Notes under the pieces: model-generated
Databases searched by the model: none
The model's input: only the letters and a program-made list of their open reading frames with translations
What the model was told of the DNA's origin: nothing
Position numbers and translations under genes: made by a program
Source of the DNA: Massilia phosphatilytica
Lineage (GTDB): Bacteria; Pseudomonadota; Gammaproteobacteria; Burkholderiales; Burkholderiaceae_D
Assembly: GCF_002968015.1 (NCBI RefSeq)
Contig: NZ_PUIP01000022.1
Span: 51,327 to 115,326, forward strand
Direction of reading: 5' to 3'
DNA length: 64,000 nt
In this document: one piece after another, positions 35,552-43,898 of the stretch
How positions within the stretch are numbered: the first letter of the stretch is position 1
How the letters are laid out: each line of letters begins with the position of its first letter

Positions 35552-36913
35552 ATGCACCCCGTTCACAAGACCACCCTCCCCATCCTGCTGCTCGCCGCCG
35601 GCGCAAACGCCGCGCCGCTCACCGACGCCACACTGCCCGCGCGCCAGGCCGACGTCGATGCCATCGTGCGCGAGATCTCGCCGCAGCGCATCCACGCGTA
35701 CGTCGAAAAACTCGTGAGCTTCGGCACGCGCCACACGATGTCCGAGACGGAATCGAACACGCGGGGCATCGGCGCGGCACGGCGCTGGATCAAGGCCGAG
35801 CTGGAACGCTGCGGCGCCGGCAGGCTGGACGTGCAGTTCCAGAGCCACGTCCACCCCGTCGCCAACCGCATCTCGCGCCCGACGGAGATCGTCAACGTGG
35901 TGGCCACGCTGCCCGGCACGCAGGCGGCATCGAAGGATCGCTACTACGTCGTCAGCGGCCATTACGATTCGCGCGTGACGGACGTGATGAACCATACGGC
36001 CGACGCGCCGGGCGCCAACGACGACGCGTCGGGCACGGCGGCCGTCATCGAGATGGCCTGCGTGATGTCGCGCCACAAGTTCGACGCATCGCTCGTGTTC
36101 ATGACCGTCGCGGCGGAAGAGCAAGGCCTGTACGGCTCCGGCGACTACGCCGCGAAGGCGAAGGCGGCCGGCATGAACATCGCGGGCATGCTGAACGACG
36201 ACATCATCGGCAGCTCGCACGACGAGAACGGCAAGCTGGATAACGCGGAAGTGCGCCTGTTCGCGGAAGGCGTCCCGCCCGTGAAGGAGACGACGCCGGC
36301 GCTGCGCACGCTCCTGCAGACGGGCGGCGAGAACGACTCGATCACGCGCCAGCTCGCGCGCCACGTCAAGGAGACCGGCGAGCGCTATGTCCCGGACTTC
36401 AAGGTCAACATCATCTACCGGCGCGACCGCTACCTGCGCGGCGGCGATCACAGTCCGTTCCTCGACGCCGGCTATGCGGCGGTGCGCTTCACGGAGCCGC
36501 ACGAGGATTTCAATCACCAGCACCAGGACCTGCGCACGGAAAACGGCAAGAAGATCGGCGATCTCCCCGAGTATGTGGATCCGGACTACGTGGCGCAGGT
36601 CGCGCGCGTGAACGCCGCGTCGCTGGCATCGCTCGCGCTGGCCCCGGCGGCGCCGCAGGACGTCAAGGTCAAGACGGCGAACCTCGATAACGGCACGGAC
36701 CTCGTGTGGAAGGCGAACACGGAACCCGACCTGGCCGGCTATCGCATCGTGTGGCGCGACACGACGGCGCCGCAATGGCAGGGATCGAAATTCGTCGGCA
36801 ACGTGACGACCTACCGCGTCGACCTGTCCAAGGACAACCTGCTGTTCGGCGTGCAGGCCGTCGACAAGGACGGCAACGTCAGCCCCGCCACGTACCCATT
36901 CCCGGCGCGCTGA
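35552..36913 (+). CDS. Secreted M28 family metallopeptidase with C-terminal Fn3-like domain
   Basis: 453 residues. The signal peptide is short (LPILLLAAGANAAP). The di-zinc peptidase core has SGHYDSR (His and Asp ligands region), PGANDDASGTA (bridging Asp), the catalytic pair in VAAEEQGLYGS, LNDDIIG and the late His in GGDHSPFLDAGYAAVRF. The last 90 residues (DLVWKANTEPDLAGYRIVWR) look like a fibronectin type III module. It is probably an aminopeptidase or glutamate carboxypeptidase-type enzyme acting outside the cytoplasm. AAGGAG precedes the ATG. Confidence 0.9.
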   Translation: MHPVHKTTLPILLLAAGANAAPLTDATLPARQADVDAIVREISPQRIHAYVEKLVSFGTRHTMSETESNTRGIGAARRWIKAELERCGAGRLDVQFQSHVHPVANRISRPTEIVNVVATLPGTQAASKDRYYVVSGHYDSRVTDVMNHTADAPGANDDASGTAAVIEMACVMSRHKFDASLVFMTVAAEEQGLYGSGDYAAKAKAAGMNIAGMLNDDIIGSSHDENGKLDNAEVRLFAEGVPPVKETTPALRTLLQTGGENDSITRQLARHVKETGERYVPDFKVNIIYRRDRYLRGGDHSPFLDAGYAAVRFTEPHEDFNHQHQDLRTENGKKIGDLPEYVDPDYVAQVARVNAASLASLALAPAAPQDVKVKTANLDNGTDLVWKANTEPDLAGYRIVWRDTTAPQWQGSKFVGNVTTYRVDLSKDNLLFGVQAVDKDGNVSPATYPFPAR

Positions 36914-36923
36914 ACCCGGATTC

Positions 36924-36950
36924 ATGCAGGGTGCATGGCCCACCCTGCAT
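36924..36950 (+). terminator. Hairpin after the M28 peptidase gene
   Basis: ATGCAGGGTG and CACCCTGCAT form a perfect 10-bp stem with a 7-nt loop, 11 bp after the stop codon. No T-run follows on the plus strand, so it may slow polymerase or protect the message end rather than terminate alone. It opens a 357-bp stretch without a gene (36914-37270); apart from this hairpin and the dctP-like promoter I see nothing else there. Confidence 0.45.
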
Positions 36951-37134
36951 GATCTGTCAAAAAACGCCGGTCACCGCCCGGCGCCCTCCTTCATATTCGC
37001 GGCGCCGCAGCACGCCGCGCCTCAGATCCAGCGCAAACCGGCTCGACTCTGCCGCGCGATACTGCGCCCTTCACTGCACGGGTTTCCGGCCTGTTTTTAT
37101 GCTGCGCCGCATGGTTTTTCAGCGCAATATTTTC

Positions 37135-37170
37135 TTGACAAGCACATTGCTGAGCCTATTCTTATAGGCT
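37135..37170 (+). promoter_or_regulatory. Candidate promoter with inverted repeat for the TRAP receptor gene
   Basis: A perfect TTGACA (37135-37140) lies 16 bp before TATTCT (37157-37162). A 7-bp inverted repeat, AGCCTAT-TCTT-ATAGGCT (37153-37170), covers the -10, so a repressor could sit directly on the promoter. The region is visibly richer in A and T than its surroundings. Confidence 0.5.
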
Positions 37171-37270
37171 TACAAAATGTAAAAAGCTCGAACGATGTAC
37201 GCCCCAGGCGGTCGTCAAGAGGCGCACACGATTCGTACGGTAGTCCGCAATATCATCTTGGAGGATGTTT

Positions 37271-38290
37271 ATGTCGGTTATCACCCGTAGGACAATGCTG
37301 GTTGGAATCGCGGCCAGTCCGCTCTTGTTGCACGCTGCATGGGCCCAGCCCACGAACCTCAAGATTTCCCATCAATTCCCCGGCGGCAGTGTCGCCGAAG
37401 GTGATTTCCGCGACCGCCTGTGCCGCATGTTCGCGGCCGAGACGGAGCGGCGGACCAAAGGACGAGTCAAATTTTCGATCTACCCGCGCTCGACCCTGAT
37501 GAAGAGCGACGCGCAGATCCCCGCCATGGCCAAGGGCGCCCTGGACATCTCGCTGGTGCCGCTGTCGTACGCCGGCGCCGACCTGCCCGAAGTGAACATC
37601 GGCCTGATGCCGGGTCTCGTCACGTCGTACGAGCAGGGCTATGCATGGAAGAATGAAGAGATCGGCAAGGAATTCAACCGCATGCTGGCCGACAAGGGCC
37701 TCATCATGCTGAGCTGGATCTGGCAGGCGGGCGGCATGGCGTCGCGCGGCAAGCCGATCATCGACCCGGAAGACGCGGCCGGCCTGAAGGTGCGCGGCGG
37801 CTCGCCCGAGATGGACATGATCCTCAAGGAAGCCGGCGCGACCGTCGTCTCGATGCCGTCGAACGACATCAAGGGCGCAATGGAAAAAGGCCAGCTCGAC
37901 GCGGCCATGACGTCGTCATCGTCGCTGATCTCGTTCCGCCTCGATGAAGTGAGCAAGTCCGTCACGACGGCGCGCGGCGGTACGTACTGGTTCATGCTGG
38001 AGCCGCTGCTGATGTCGCGCGCCGCCTTCGAGCGCCTGCCGAAGGACCAGCAGGCCGTGCTGCTCTCCGTGGGCGCCGACCTGGAAGCGTTCGCGCGCAA
38101 GTCGGCCCAGCAGGACGATGCTGCGGTGGCCGCGCTGTTCCAGGGTGCTGGCGGCCGCACGTTCGACCTCAACCAGGACTCATTGCGCAAGTGGCAGGAC
38201 CTCGCGCGCGCGACGGCGTGGCGCGACTACGGCGAACGCAACGCCAATTGCGCGAAACTGCTGGCGCTGGCCGAGAAAACGATCGTCTGA
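37271..38290 (+). CDS. TRAP-type transporter solute-binding protein (DctP family), orphan
   Basis: 339 residues. A twin-arginine-like leader (SVITRRTMLVGIAASPLLL) ends at AWAQ. The mature part has the DctP pattern of a periplasmic C4-dicarboxylate-type receptor, including the conserved LKVRGGSPEMDMILKEAGA region whose Arg grips a ligand carboxylate. No DctQ or DctM membrane subunits are nearby, so its transporter lies elsewhere or it acts as a sensor. ATG37271 is chosen because GGAGG is 7 bp upstream; the ATG 6 bp earlier is too close. It is convergent with moaD. Confidence 0.88.
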   Translation: MSVITRRTMLVGIAASPLLLHAAWAQPTNLKISHQFPGGSVAEGDFRDRLCRMFAAETERRTKGRVKFSIYPRSTLMKSDAQIPAMAKGALDISLVPLSYAGADLPEVNIGLMPGLVTSYEQGYAWKNEEIGKEFNRMLADKGLIMLSWIWQAGGMASRGKPIIDPEDAAGLKVRGGSPEMDMILKEAGATVVSMPSNDIKGAMEKGQLDAAMTSSSSLISFRLDEVSKSVTTARGGTYWFMLEPLLMSRAAFERLPKDQQAVLLSVGADLEAFARKSAQQDDAAVAALFQGAGGRTFDLNQDSLRKWQDLARATAWRDYGERNANCAKLLALAEKTIV

Positions 38291-38296
38291 TCCGGC

Positions 38297-38554
38297 TCAG
38301 CCGCCGGTAACGGGCGGGAAGAACGCGACTTCGCCGCCTTCCTGCACCGGTGTCCCCGGCTCGCACATCACGTGGTTGAACGCCATGCGCAGCGCGCGCT
38401 CGTGCGCGAGGGCGTCGGCCCACGCACCGCCGCGCCCGATCAGGAACTCGCGCACGGCGCCCACCGTCGCCACGTCCGCGGGCAGGTCGACCGACTCGCC
38501 CGAGCTGCCCACGGCTTCGCGCACGCTGGCAAAGAATCGCAGATTGATCTTCAT
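38297..38554 (-). CDS. moaD: Molybdopterin synthase sulfur carrier subunit
   Basis: 85 residues, ubiquitin-like, ending in the required Gly-Gly (FFPPVTGG) that is thiocarboxylated by MoeB. It supplies sulfur to MoaE in molybdopterin synthesis. It lies 9 bp after moeA on the same strand. moaE does not follow; the next gene is the convergent TRAP receptor. Confidence 0.94.
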   Translation of the reverse strand: MKINLRFFASVREAVGSSGESVDLPADVATVGAVREFLIGRGGAWADALAHERALRMAFNHVMCEPGTPVQEGGEVAFFPPVTGG

Positions 38555-38563
38555 AACGCTTTC

Positions 38564-39799
38564 TTAGTACTGCAGCGACGCGAACGGAATGAAGCGCACG
38601 ATGTCGCCCTTCGCGATCGCCTGGCCCGGCGGATTGTCGACCAGGCCATCGGCCCACACGGTCGACGTGAGCACGCCAGAACCCTGATTCGGGAACAGAT
38701 CCAGCCCGCCGGCGTCGTTGATGCGGGCGCGCAGGAATTCGTTGCGGCGGTCCGGCTTCGTCCAGTCGAAATCCGCGCGTAGCGGGATCGCCTGCGGCGC
38801 CACGGCCCCCGTCACGCCCTGCAGGCGCAGCAGGAACGGCCGCACGAACAGCAGGAAGGTGATGAAGCTCGACACCGGATTGCCCGGCAGGCCGAGGAAG
38901 AACGCAGCACCCTGTCCATCGCGGTTCACTTCGCCGAACGCCAGCGGCTTGCCCGGCTTGACGGCGATCTGCCACATGTTCAGGCGCCCTTCCGCTTCCA
39001 CGGCCGGCTTGATGTGGTCTTCCTCGCCGACCGAGACGCCGCCCGACGTGATGATCAGGTCGTGCTGCGCGGCCGCGGCACGCAGCGTGTCGCGCGTGAC
39101 CTGCAGCGAATCGGGCACGATGCCGTAGTCGCTGATCTCGCAGCCGAGGTTTTCCAGCAGGCCGCGCAAGGTAAAACGGTTCGAATTGTAGATGGCGCCC
39201 GGCGCCAGCGGCTCGCCCGGCATCGCCAGCTCGTCGCCCGTGAAGAACACGGCCACGCGCACGCGCCGGCGCACGGGCAGGCGCGCGAGGCCGACGGAGG
39301 CCGCCAGTCCCAGCTCCTGGCTGCGCAGCCGCGTACCGGCCGGCAGGATCACGCTGCCCGCGACAATGTCCTCACCGGCGCGGCGAATCCACTCGCCCGG
39401 TTGCGGCGCGTGGTTGATCGTGACCTGGTCACCGTCCGCTGCGCACTGTTCCTGCATGACGACGGCGTCCGCGCCTTCCGGAATCAGCGCACCCGTGAAG
39501 ATACGTGCGGCGGTGCCCGGTTCCAGCTTCGCGCCGACCGTGCCGGCCGGGATGCGCTGGGCGATGCGCAAGGTGGCGGACCCGCTCGCGCAATCCGCCG
39601 CGCGCACGGCATAGCCATCCATCTGCGTGTTGTCGGCAGATGGCACGTCCAAGCCCGACACCTGGTCCGAGGCGAGCACGCGGCCGTTGGCGGCCAGCGT
39701 GTCGACTTCCTCGACGCCGTCGACGGCACGGGCCGCCGCCAGCAGGAAGTCCAGCGCCTCGCGCACCGGCATCAAGGGCTTGCGTGCCGGCTGGTTCAC
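38564..39799 (-). CDS. moeA: Molybdopterin molybdenumtransferase
   Basis: 411 residues. Motifs include VPSADNTQMDGYAVRAAD (domain I), IFTGALIPEGADAVVMQE (domain II), ITSGGVSVGEEDHIKPAVE (the MPT-AMP/Mo binding domain) and LGLPGNPVSSFITF. MoeA inserts molybdate into adenylylated molybdopterin. It overlaps thrC by ATGA, so cofactor assembly genes are translationally tied to a threonine gene, an arrangement seen in other betaproteobacteria. Confidence 0.95.
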   Translation of the reverse strand: MNQPARKPLMPVREALDFLLAAARAVDGVEEVDTLAANGRVLASDQVSGLDVPSADNTQMDGYAVRAADCASGSATLRIAQRIPAGTVGAKLEPGTAARIFTGALIPEGADAVVMQEQCAADGDQVTINHAPQPGEWIRRAGEDIVAGSVILPAGTRLRSQELGLAASVGLARLPVRRRVRVAVFFTGDELAMPGEPLAPGAIYNSNRFTLRGLLENLGCEISDYGIVPDSLQVTRDTLRAAAAQHDLIITSGGVSVGEEDHIKPAVEAEGRLNMWQIAVKPGKPLAFGEVNRDGQGAAFFLGLPGNPVSSFITFLLFVRPFLLRLQGVTGAVAPQAIPLRADFDWTKPDRRNEFLRARINDAGGLDLFPNQGSGVLTSTVWADGLVDNPPGQAIAKGDIVRFIPFASLQY

Positions 39800-41277
39800 T
39801 TGCCCAGCCCCGTGTGCGCGGCGATGAACTGCTTCATCTCGGCGACGTCCGGCCGCATGACGACAAAGCGCTGCGGCAGCGTTTCGATGTCCTCGAAGCC
39901 GGCCGGACGCGCGGCGTCGGTGCCCAGCGCTTCCAGGATCGTCTCGTTGAACTTGGCGGCCAGCGCCGTCTCCAGCACGATCATCGGCACGCCCGGCTCG
40001 ACATGTTCACGGGCGACCTTGATGCCGTCGGCCGTGTGCGTATCGATGGTGATGCCGTAGTCGTCGAACACGTCGCGGATCGTCGCGAGGCGGTCTTCGT
40101 GCGTGGAGCAGCCCGACTGGAAGCCATAGTTGGCAACCAGCTTGAATTCGTCGCCGTCGCTGCCCGGCGCGCCGGACAGGTCGAAGCCGCCGTGCGTGTC
40201 GACCTTGCGGAACAGCGCATGCGTACGGTCCGCATCGCGGCCGACGAGGTCGTACACGAAGCGTTCGAAGTTCGATGCCTTCGAGATGTCCATCGACGGG
40301 CTCGACGTGTGGTACGTCTCGGACGATTTGCGCACGCGGTACACGCCCGTGCGGAAGAATTCGTCCAACACATTGTTCTCGTTGGTCGCGACGACCAGCG
40401 TCGCGATCGGCAGGCCCATCATGCGCGCGATGTGGCCGGCGCAGATATTGCCGAAGTTACCCGACGGGACGGTGAACGACACTTTCTGGTCGTTCGACGT
40501 CGTCGCTTCAAGATAGCCGCGGAAGTAGTACACGACCTGCGCGACGACGCGTGCCCAGTTGATCGAGTTCACGGTGCCGATCTTCTGGCGGACCTTGAAT
40601 TCGAGGTCGTTCGACACGGCCTTGACCATGTCCTGGCAATCGTCGAACACGCCTTCGACGGCGATGTTGAAGATGTTCGGGTCCTGCAGGCTGAACATCT
40701 GCGCGGTCTGGAACGCGCTCATCTTCTTGTGCGGCGACAGCATGAACACGCGGATGCCGCGCTTGCCGCGCATCGCGTATTCGGCCGCGCTGCCCGTGTC
40801 GCCGGACGTGGCGCCGAAGATGTTCAGTTCGTCGCCGTTCTTCGCCAGCGCGTATTCGAACAGGTTGCCCAGCAACTGCATCGCCATGTCCTTGAAGGCC
40901 AGCGTCGGGCCGTTCGACAGGCCTTGCAGGATCAGGGTGCGTTCCGGCGACTGTTCCAGCAGGCGCAGCGGCGTGATCCGGCTGGCCGCCTCGTCGGCGC
41001 GGGCGTTCTTGTAGACCTCGGCCGTGTACGTCTTCGCGGTCAGCGCCTTCAGGTCGGCGTCCGGAATGTCGGTCGCGAACTTGCGCAGGATCTCGTAGGC
41101 GAGTTCCGCATACGACAGCTTGCGCCAGGCGTCGAGCTCGGCGCCGGTCACCTGCGGGTAGTGTTCGGGCAGATACAGCCCGCCGTCCGGCGCCAGGCCG
41201 CCCAGCAGGATATCGGAGAATTGTTGGGGATTACGTGCTGCGGACGCGCTCGTTGCGCGGGTGGACACATATTGCAT
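39796..41277 (-). CDS. thrC: Threonine synthase
   Basis: 493 residues, the long fold-type II form. The PLP-binding Lys is in GPTLAFKDMAMQLL and the phosphate-binding loop in SGDTGSAAEYAM. It converts O-phosphohomoserine to threonine. The start MQYVSTRATSASAARNPQQF fits the family. In many relatives hom lies directly upstream; here it does not. The gene has its own promoter and is followed by moeA and moaD in one operon. Confidence 0.95.
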   Translation of the reverse strand: MQYVSTRATSASAARNPQQFSDILLGGLAPDGGLYLPEHYPQVTGAELDAWRKLSYAELAYEILRKFATDIPDADLKALTAKTYTAEVYKNARADEAASRITPLRLLEQSPERTLILQGLSNGPTLAFKDMAMQLLGNLFEYALAKNGDELNIFGATSGDTGSAAEYAMRGKRGIRVFMLSPHKKMSAFQTAQMFSLQDPNIFNIAVEGVFDDCQDMVKAVSNDLEFKVRQKIGTVNSINWARVVAQVVYYFRGYLEATTSNDQKVSFTVPSGNFGNICAGHIARMMGLPIATLVVATNENNVLDEFFRTGVYRVRKSSETYHTSSPSMDISKASNFERFVYDLVGRDADRTHALFRKVDTHGGFDLSGAPGSDGDEFKLVANYGFQSGCSTHEDRLATIRDVFDDYGITIDTHTADGIKVAREHVEPGVPMIVLETALAAKFNETILEALGTDAARPAGFEDIETLPQRFVVMRPDVAEMKQFIAAHTGLGK

Positions 41278-41316
41278 ACGGTAGAAAAGATCGGGGTTGG
41301 CAGGCGTTGGATATTT

Positions 41317-41345
41317 ATTATAGTCCGGACGAGCAATATTGTCTT
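41317..41345 (-). promoter_or_regulatory. Promoter of thrC-moeA-moaD with direct repeats
   Basis: A perfect TATAAT (41317-41322, minus) lies 17 bp from AAGACA (41340-41345). AATATTGT occurs at 41335-41342 and 41353-41360, 18 bp apart, overlapping the -35. I looked for a Thr/Ile-rich leader peptide of the attenuation type between promoter and start and found none. Confidence 0.65.
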
Positions 41346-41385
41346 TTTACCGAATATTGTTTTGTTATTTCGTTGGAAAATGATG

Positions 41386-41400
41386 CGCCGCAATGCGGCG
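41386..41400 (-). terminator. Weak hairpin after sdaA
   Basis: CGCCGC and GCGGCG form a perfect 6-bp stem with a 3-nt loop, followed on the minus strand by CATCATTTTCC. It may end the kbl-tdh-sdaA transcript, though the T-run is short. Confidence 0.4.
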
Positions 41401-41423
41401 GGCGGGAAAGCCCACCGTTTTCC

Positions 41424-42800
41424 TCAGCAAGCCGCGTGATTCACCGTCACCACGTGGATGGCCAGGCCGCCCAGCGACGTTTCCTTGTACTTGGCCTGCA
41501 TGTCGAACCCGGTCTGGCGCATCGTTTCGATGACGTCGTCCAGGCTGACGAAGTGCGTGCCGTCGCCCTTCAGCGCCAGCGATGCCGCCGTAATGGCCTT
41601 GATCGCGCCCATGCCGTTGCGCTCGATGCACGGGATCTGCACGAGGCCGCCGATCGGATCGCACGTCATGCCGAGATGGTGTTCGATGCCGATCTCGGCC
41701 GCGTTTTCGATCTGGCCGTTGGACCCGCCCAGCGCCGCCACGAGTCCTGCCGCCGCCATCGCGCACGCGACTCCGACCTCGCCCTGGCAGCCGATCTCCG
41801 CGCCGGAAATGGACGCGTTCTTCTTGCACAGCATGCCGATCGCGGCCGCCGTCAGCAGGAAGTCGTGGATGCCGCGCCGCGCATCGCTCGGGCGGCAATC
41901 CTCGGCGTAGTAGCGCAGCACGGCCGGGATAATGCCGGCCGCGCCGTTCGTCGGCGCCGTCACGACCCGGCCACCGGCAGCGTTTTCTTCATTGACGGCC
42001 ATCGCGTACAGGCTGACCTGGTTGACCGCATCGTGCGGCAAGTGGTTCGTCGCATGGCGCGCCGCCTGTTCCTGGCGCCACAGCTTCGCCGCGCGGCGCT
42101 TGACGTTCAGCCCGCCCGGCAATTCCCCTTCCGTGACGAGGCCGTGCTCGATACAACCGCGCATCACCGCCCAGATGCGGTCCAGGCCGGCATCCAGCTC
42201 CTCGTTCGTCATGCGCGCGCACTCGTTGGCGCGCAGCATGGCGGGGATCGTGAGGCCGTCGCGGGTGCCCTGCTCCAGCAGTTCACGCATCGTGGAGAAC
42301 GGGAACGGCACCGCGACCGTCGTGCGCGCCGCCTGGGTTTCGCCGGGCGCCGTGATGAAGCCGCCGCCGATCGAGTAATAGATGCGTTCGATGACGCTGC
42401 CGTCCGCCAGCTTGAGGACGAAGCGCATGCCGTTCGGGTGCTCCGGCAGGGTCGATTGCTTGTGCCACACGAGGCCCGTGCCGCGGCTGAACGGCACGGG
42501 TTTTACGCCGAGCAGGTTCAGCACGCCATCGAGTTCCGCTTCCGCGAGCTTGTCCTCGACGGCGTCCGGGTCGACGTCCTGCGGCGTTTCGCCCATCAGG
42601 CCGAGGATGACGGCCTTGTCGGTCGCGTGGCCGACGCCGGTCAGCGCCAGTGAGCCGTACAAATGGGCTTCGACGCCGACCGCGTGATCCAGCTGCCCGC
42701 ATTCGACGAGGAAGCGGCGCGCGGCCACCATCGGGCCGACGGTGTGCGAGCTGGATGGGCCGATGCCGATCTTGAATAGGTCAAATACACTCATGTCCAT
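41424..42800 (-). CDS. sdaA: L-serine ammonia-lyase
   Basis: 458 residues, single-chain iron-sulfur type. It begins SVFDLFKIGIGPSSSHTVGP, the family hallmark. Cys residues for the 4Fe-4S cluster lie around CKKNASISGAEIGCQGEVG and near the middle. It deaminates L-serine to pyruvate and ammonia. It follows tdh by 39 bp on the same strand, so serine made from threonine-derived glycine could be passed to pyruvate. AAGGAG precedes ATG42800. Confidence 0.95.
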   Translation of the reverse strand: MDMSVFDLFKIGIGPSSSHTVGPMVAARRFLVECGQLDHAVGVEAHLYGSLALTGVGHATDKAVILGLMGETPQDVDPDAVEDKLAEAELDGVLNLLGVKPVPFSRGTGLVWHKQSTLPEHPNGMRFVLKLADGSVIERIYYSIGGGFITAPGETQAARTTVAVPFPFSTMRELLEQGTRDGLTIPAMLRANECARMTNEELDAGLDRIWAVMRGCIEHGLVTEGELPGGLNVKRRAAKLWRQEQAARHATNHLPHDAVNQVSLYAMAVNEENAAGGRVVTAPTNGAAGIIPAVLRYYAEDCRPSDARRGIHDFLLTAAAIGMLCKKNASISGAEIGCQGEVGVACAMAAAGLVAALGGSNGQIENAAEIGIEHHLGMTCDPIGGLVQIPCIERNGMGAIKAITAASLALKGDGTHFVSLDDVIETMRQTGFDMQAKYKETSLGGLAIHVVTVNHAAC

Positions 42801-42839
42801 GAGCAGTCTCCTTGTTGTTTTGTTTTTATCGGCAGGCGG

Positions 42840-43802
42840 TCAGGCCGCCTTGCTCATGCCCACGTCGACATTGGCCAGCATGTCCTCGACCATCTCGTCG
42901 ACGTTGACGCGCGCTGTCCAGCCCCAGTCCGCGGTCGCGCAGCTGTCATCGAGGCTCTTCGGCCACGAATCGGCGATCTGCTGGCGGCTGTCCGGCTGAT
43001 ACGCGATGCGGAACGCCGGCAGCCTTTTCTGGATCGCGGCGGCCAGTTCGCGCGGATTGAACGACACGCCCGCCACGTTGTACGAGGAGCGAATGACGAC
43101 CTGCTCCGCCGGCGCGTCCATCAGCTCGATGGTGGCGCGGATCGCGTCCGGCATGTAGATCATCGGCAGCGTCGTTTCCGGACCGAGGAAGCATTCGTAG
43201 GTCTCGCCGCGCAGCGCCGCGTGGAAGATCGCGATCGCGTAGTCCGTCGTGCCGCCGCCCGGGGGCGACTTGTAGCTGATGATGCCGGGGTAGCGGATGC
43301 TGCGCACGTCCACGCCGTATTTCGCGTGGTAGTACTCGCACAGGCGCTCGCCGGCCAGCTTGCTGATGCCGTAGATCGACGTCGGATCCATGATCGTGAA
43401 CTGCGGCGTGGCTTCCGCCGGCGTGTTCGGGCCGAACGCGGCGATCGACGACGGCCAGAAGACCTTCAGCGGCTTGCCGGATTCTCCCCTCTCGCGCGCG
43501 ATCTCGAGGATGTTCAGCAGGCCGTCCATGTTCAGCGTCCATGCCTTCAACGGTGCCTTTTCGCCCGTGGCCGACAGCAGCGCCGCGAGCTGGTAGACCT
43601 GGGTGATGGCTTCGTCGGCGATGAGGCGCGCCACCGCGTCCTTGTCGAGCACATCGACGCGCACGTAGCGCGCGGCGCCGTAGACGTTGTCCGTGCCGAT
43701 GTCCGATGCGATCACATTGCCCGCGCCGTGCTGCTGCGCGAGAGCGGTCACCAGTTCACTGCCGATCTGGCCGTTGGCGCCGATGATGAGGATGCGTTCC
43801 AT
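42840..43802 (-). CDS. L-threonine 3-dehydrogenase, short-chain (SDR) type
   Basis: 320 residues. The extended-SDR NAD site is ILIIGANGQIGSELV, the catalytic YxxxK is YGISKLAGERL with a Ser in WPSSIAAFG, and the conserved RYPGIISYKSPPGGGTTDYA follows. This pattern and its place after kbl identify the SDR-type threonine dehydrogenase (like the Flavobacterium and animal enzymes), not the zinc MDR-type Tdh of E. coli. It makes 2-amino-3-ketobutyrate for Kbl. It lies 96 bp after kbl. Confidence 0.88.
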   Translation of the reverse strand: MERILIIGANGQIGSELVTALAQQHGAGNVIASDIGTDNVYGAARYVRVDVLDKDAVARLIADEAITQVYQLAALLSATGEKAPLKAWTLNMDGLLNILEIARERGESGKPLKVFWPSSIAAFGPNTPAEATPQFTIMDPTSIYGISKLAGERLCEYYHAKYGVDVRSIRYPGIISYKSPPGGGTTDYAIAIFHAALRGETYECFLGPETTLPMIYMPDAIRATIELMDAPAEQVVIRSSYNVAGVSFNPRELAAAIQKRLPAFRIAYQPDSRQQIADSWPKSLDDSCATADWGWTARVNVDEMVEDMLANVDVGMSKAA

Positions 43803-43898
43803 GCGTGTTTTCCTTACTTGTCCGGCTTCGTGAGCCTGTTCCCGGCGGTCCGCTTCGTGGGCGCGCCATCCGGTCGGTCGATGATCCCGCCGCCCCGT

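Noticed and set aside
36914..37270. A gene in the 357-bp gap between the M28 peptidase and the TRAP receptor
   Set aside because: Short frames there lack ribosome binding sites and protein-like composition; only a hairpin and promoter elements are supported.
41278..41423. Attenuator or leader peptide upstream of thrC
   Set aside because: No short ORF rich in Thr or Ile codons and no alternative stem pair precede thrC; a plain promoter explains the region.
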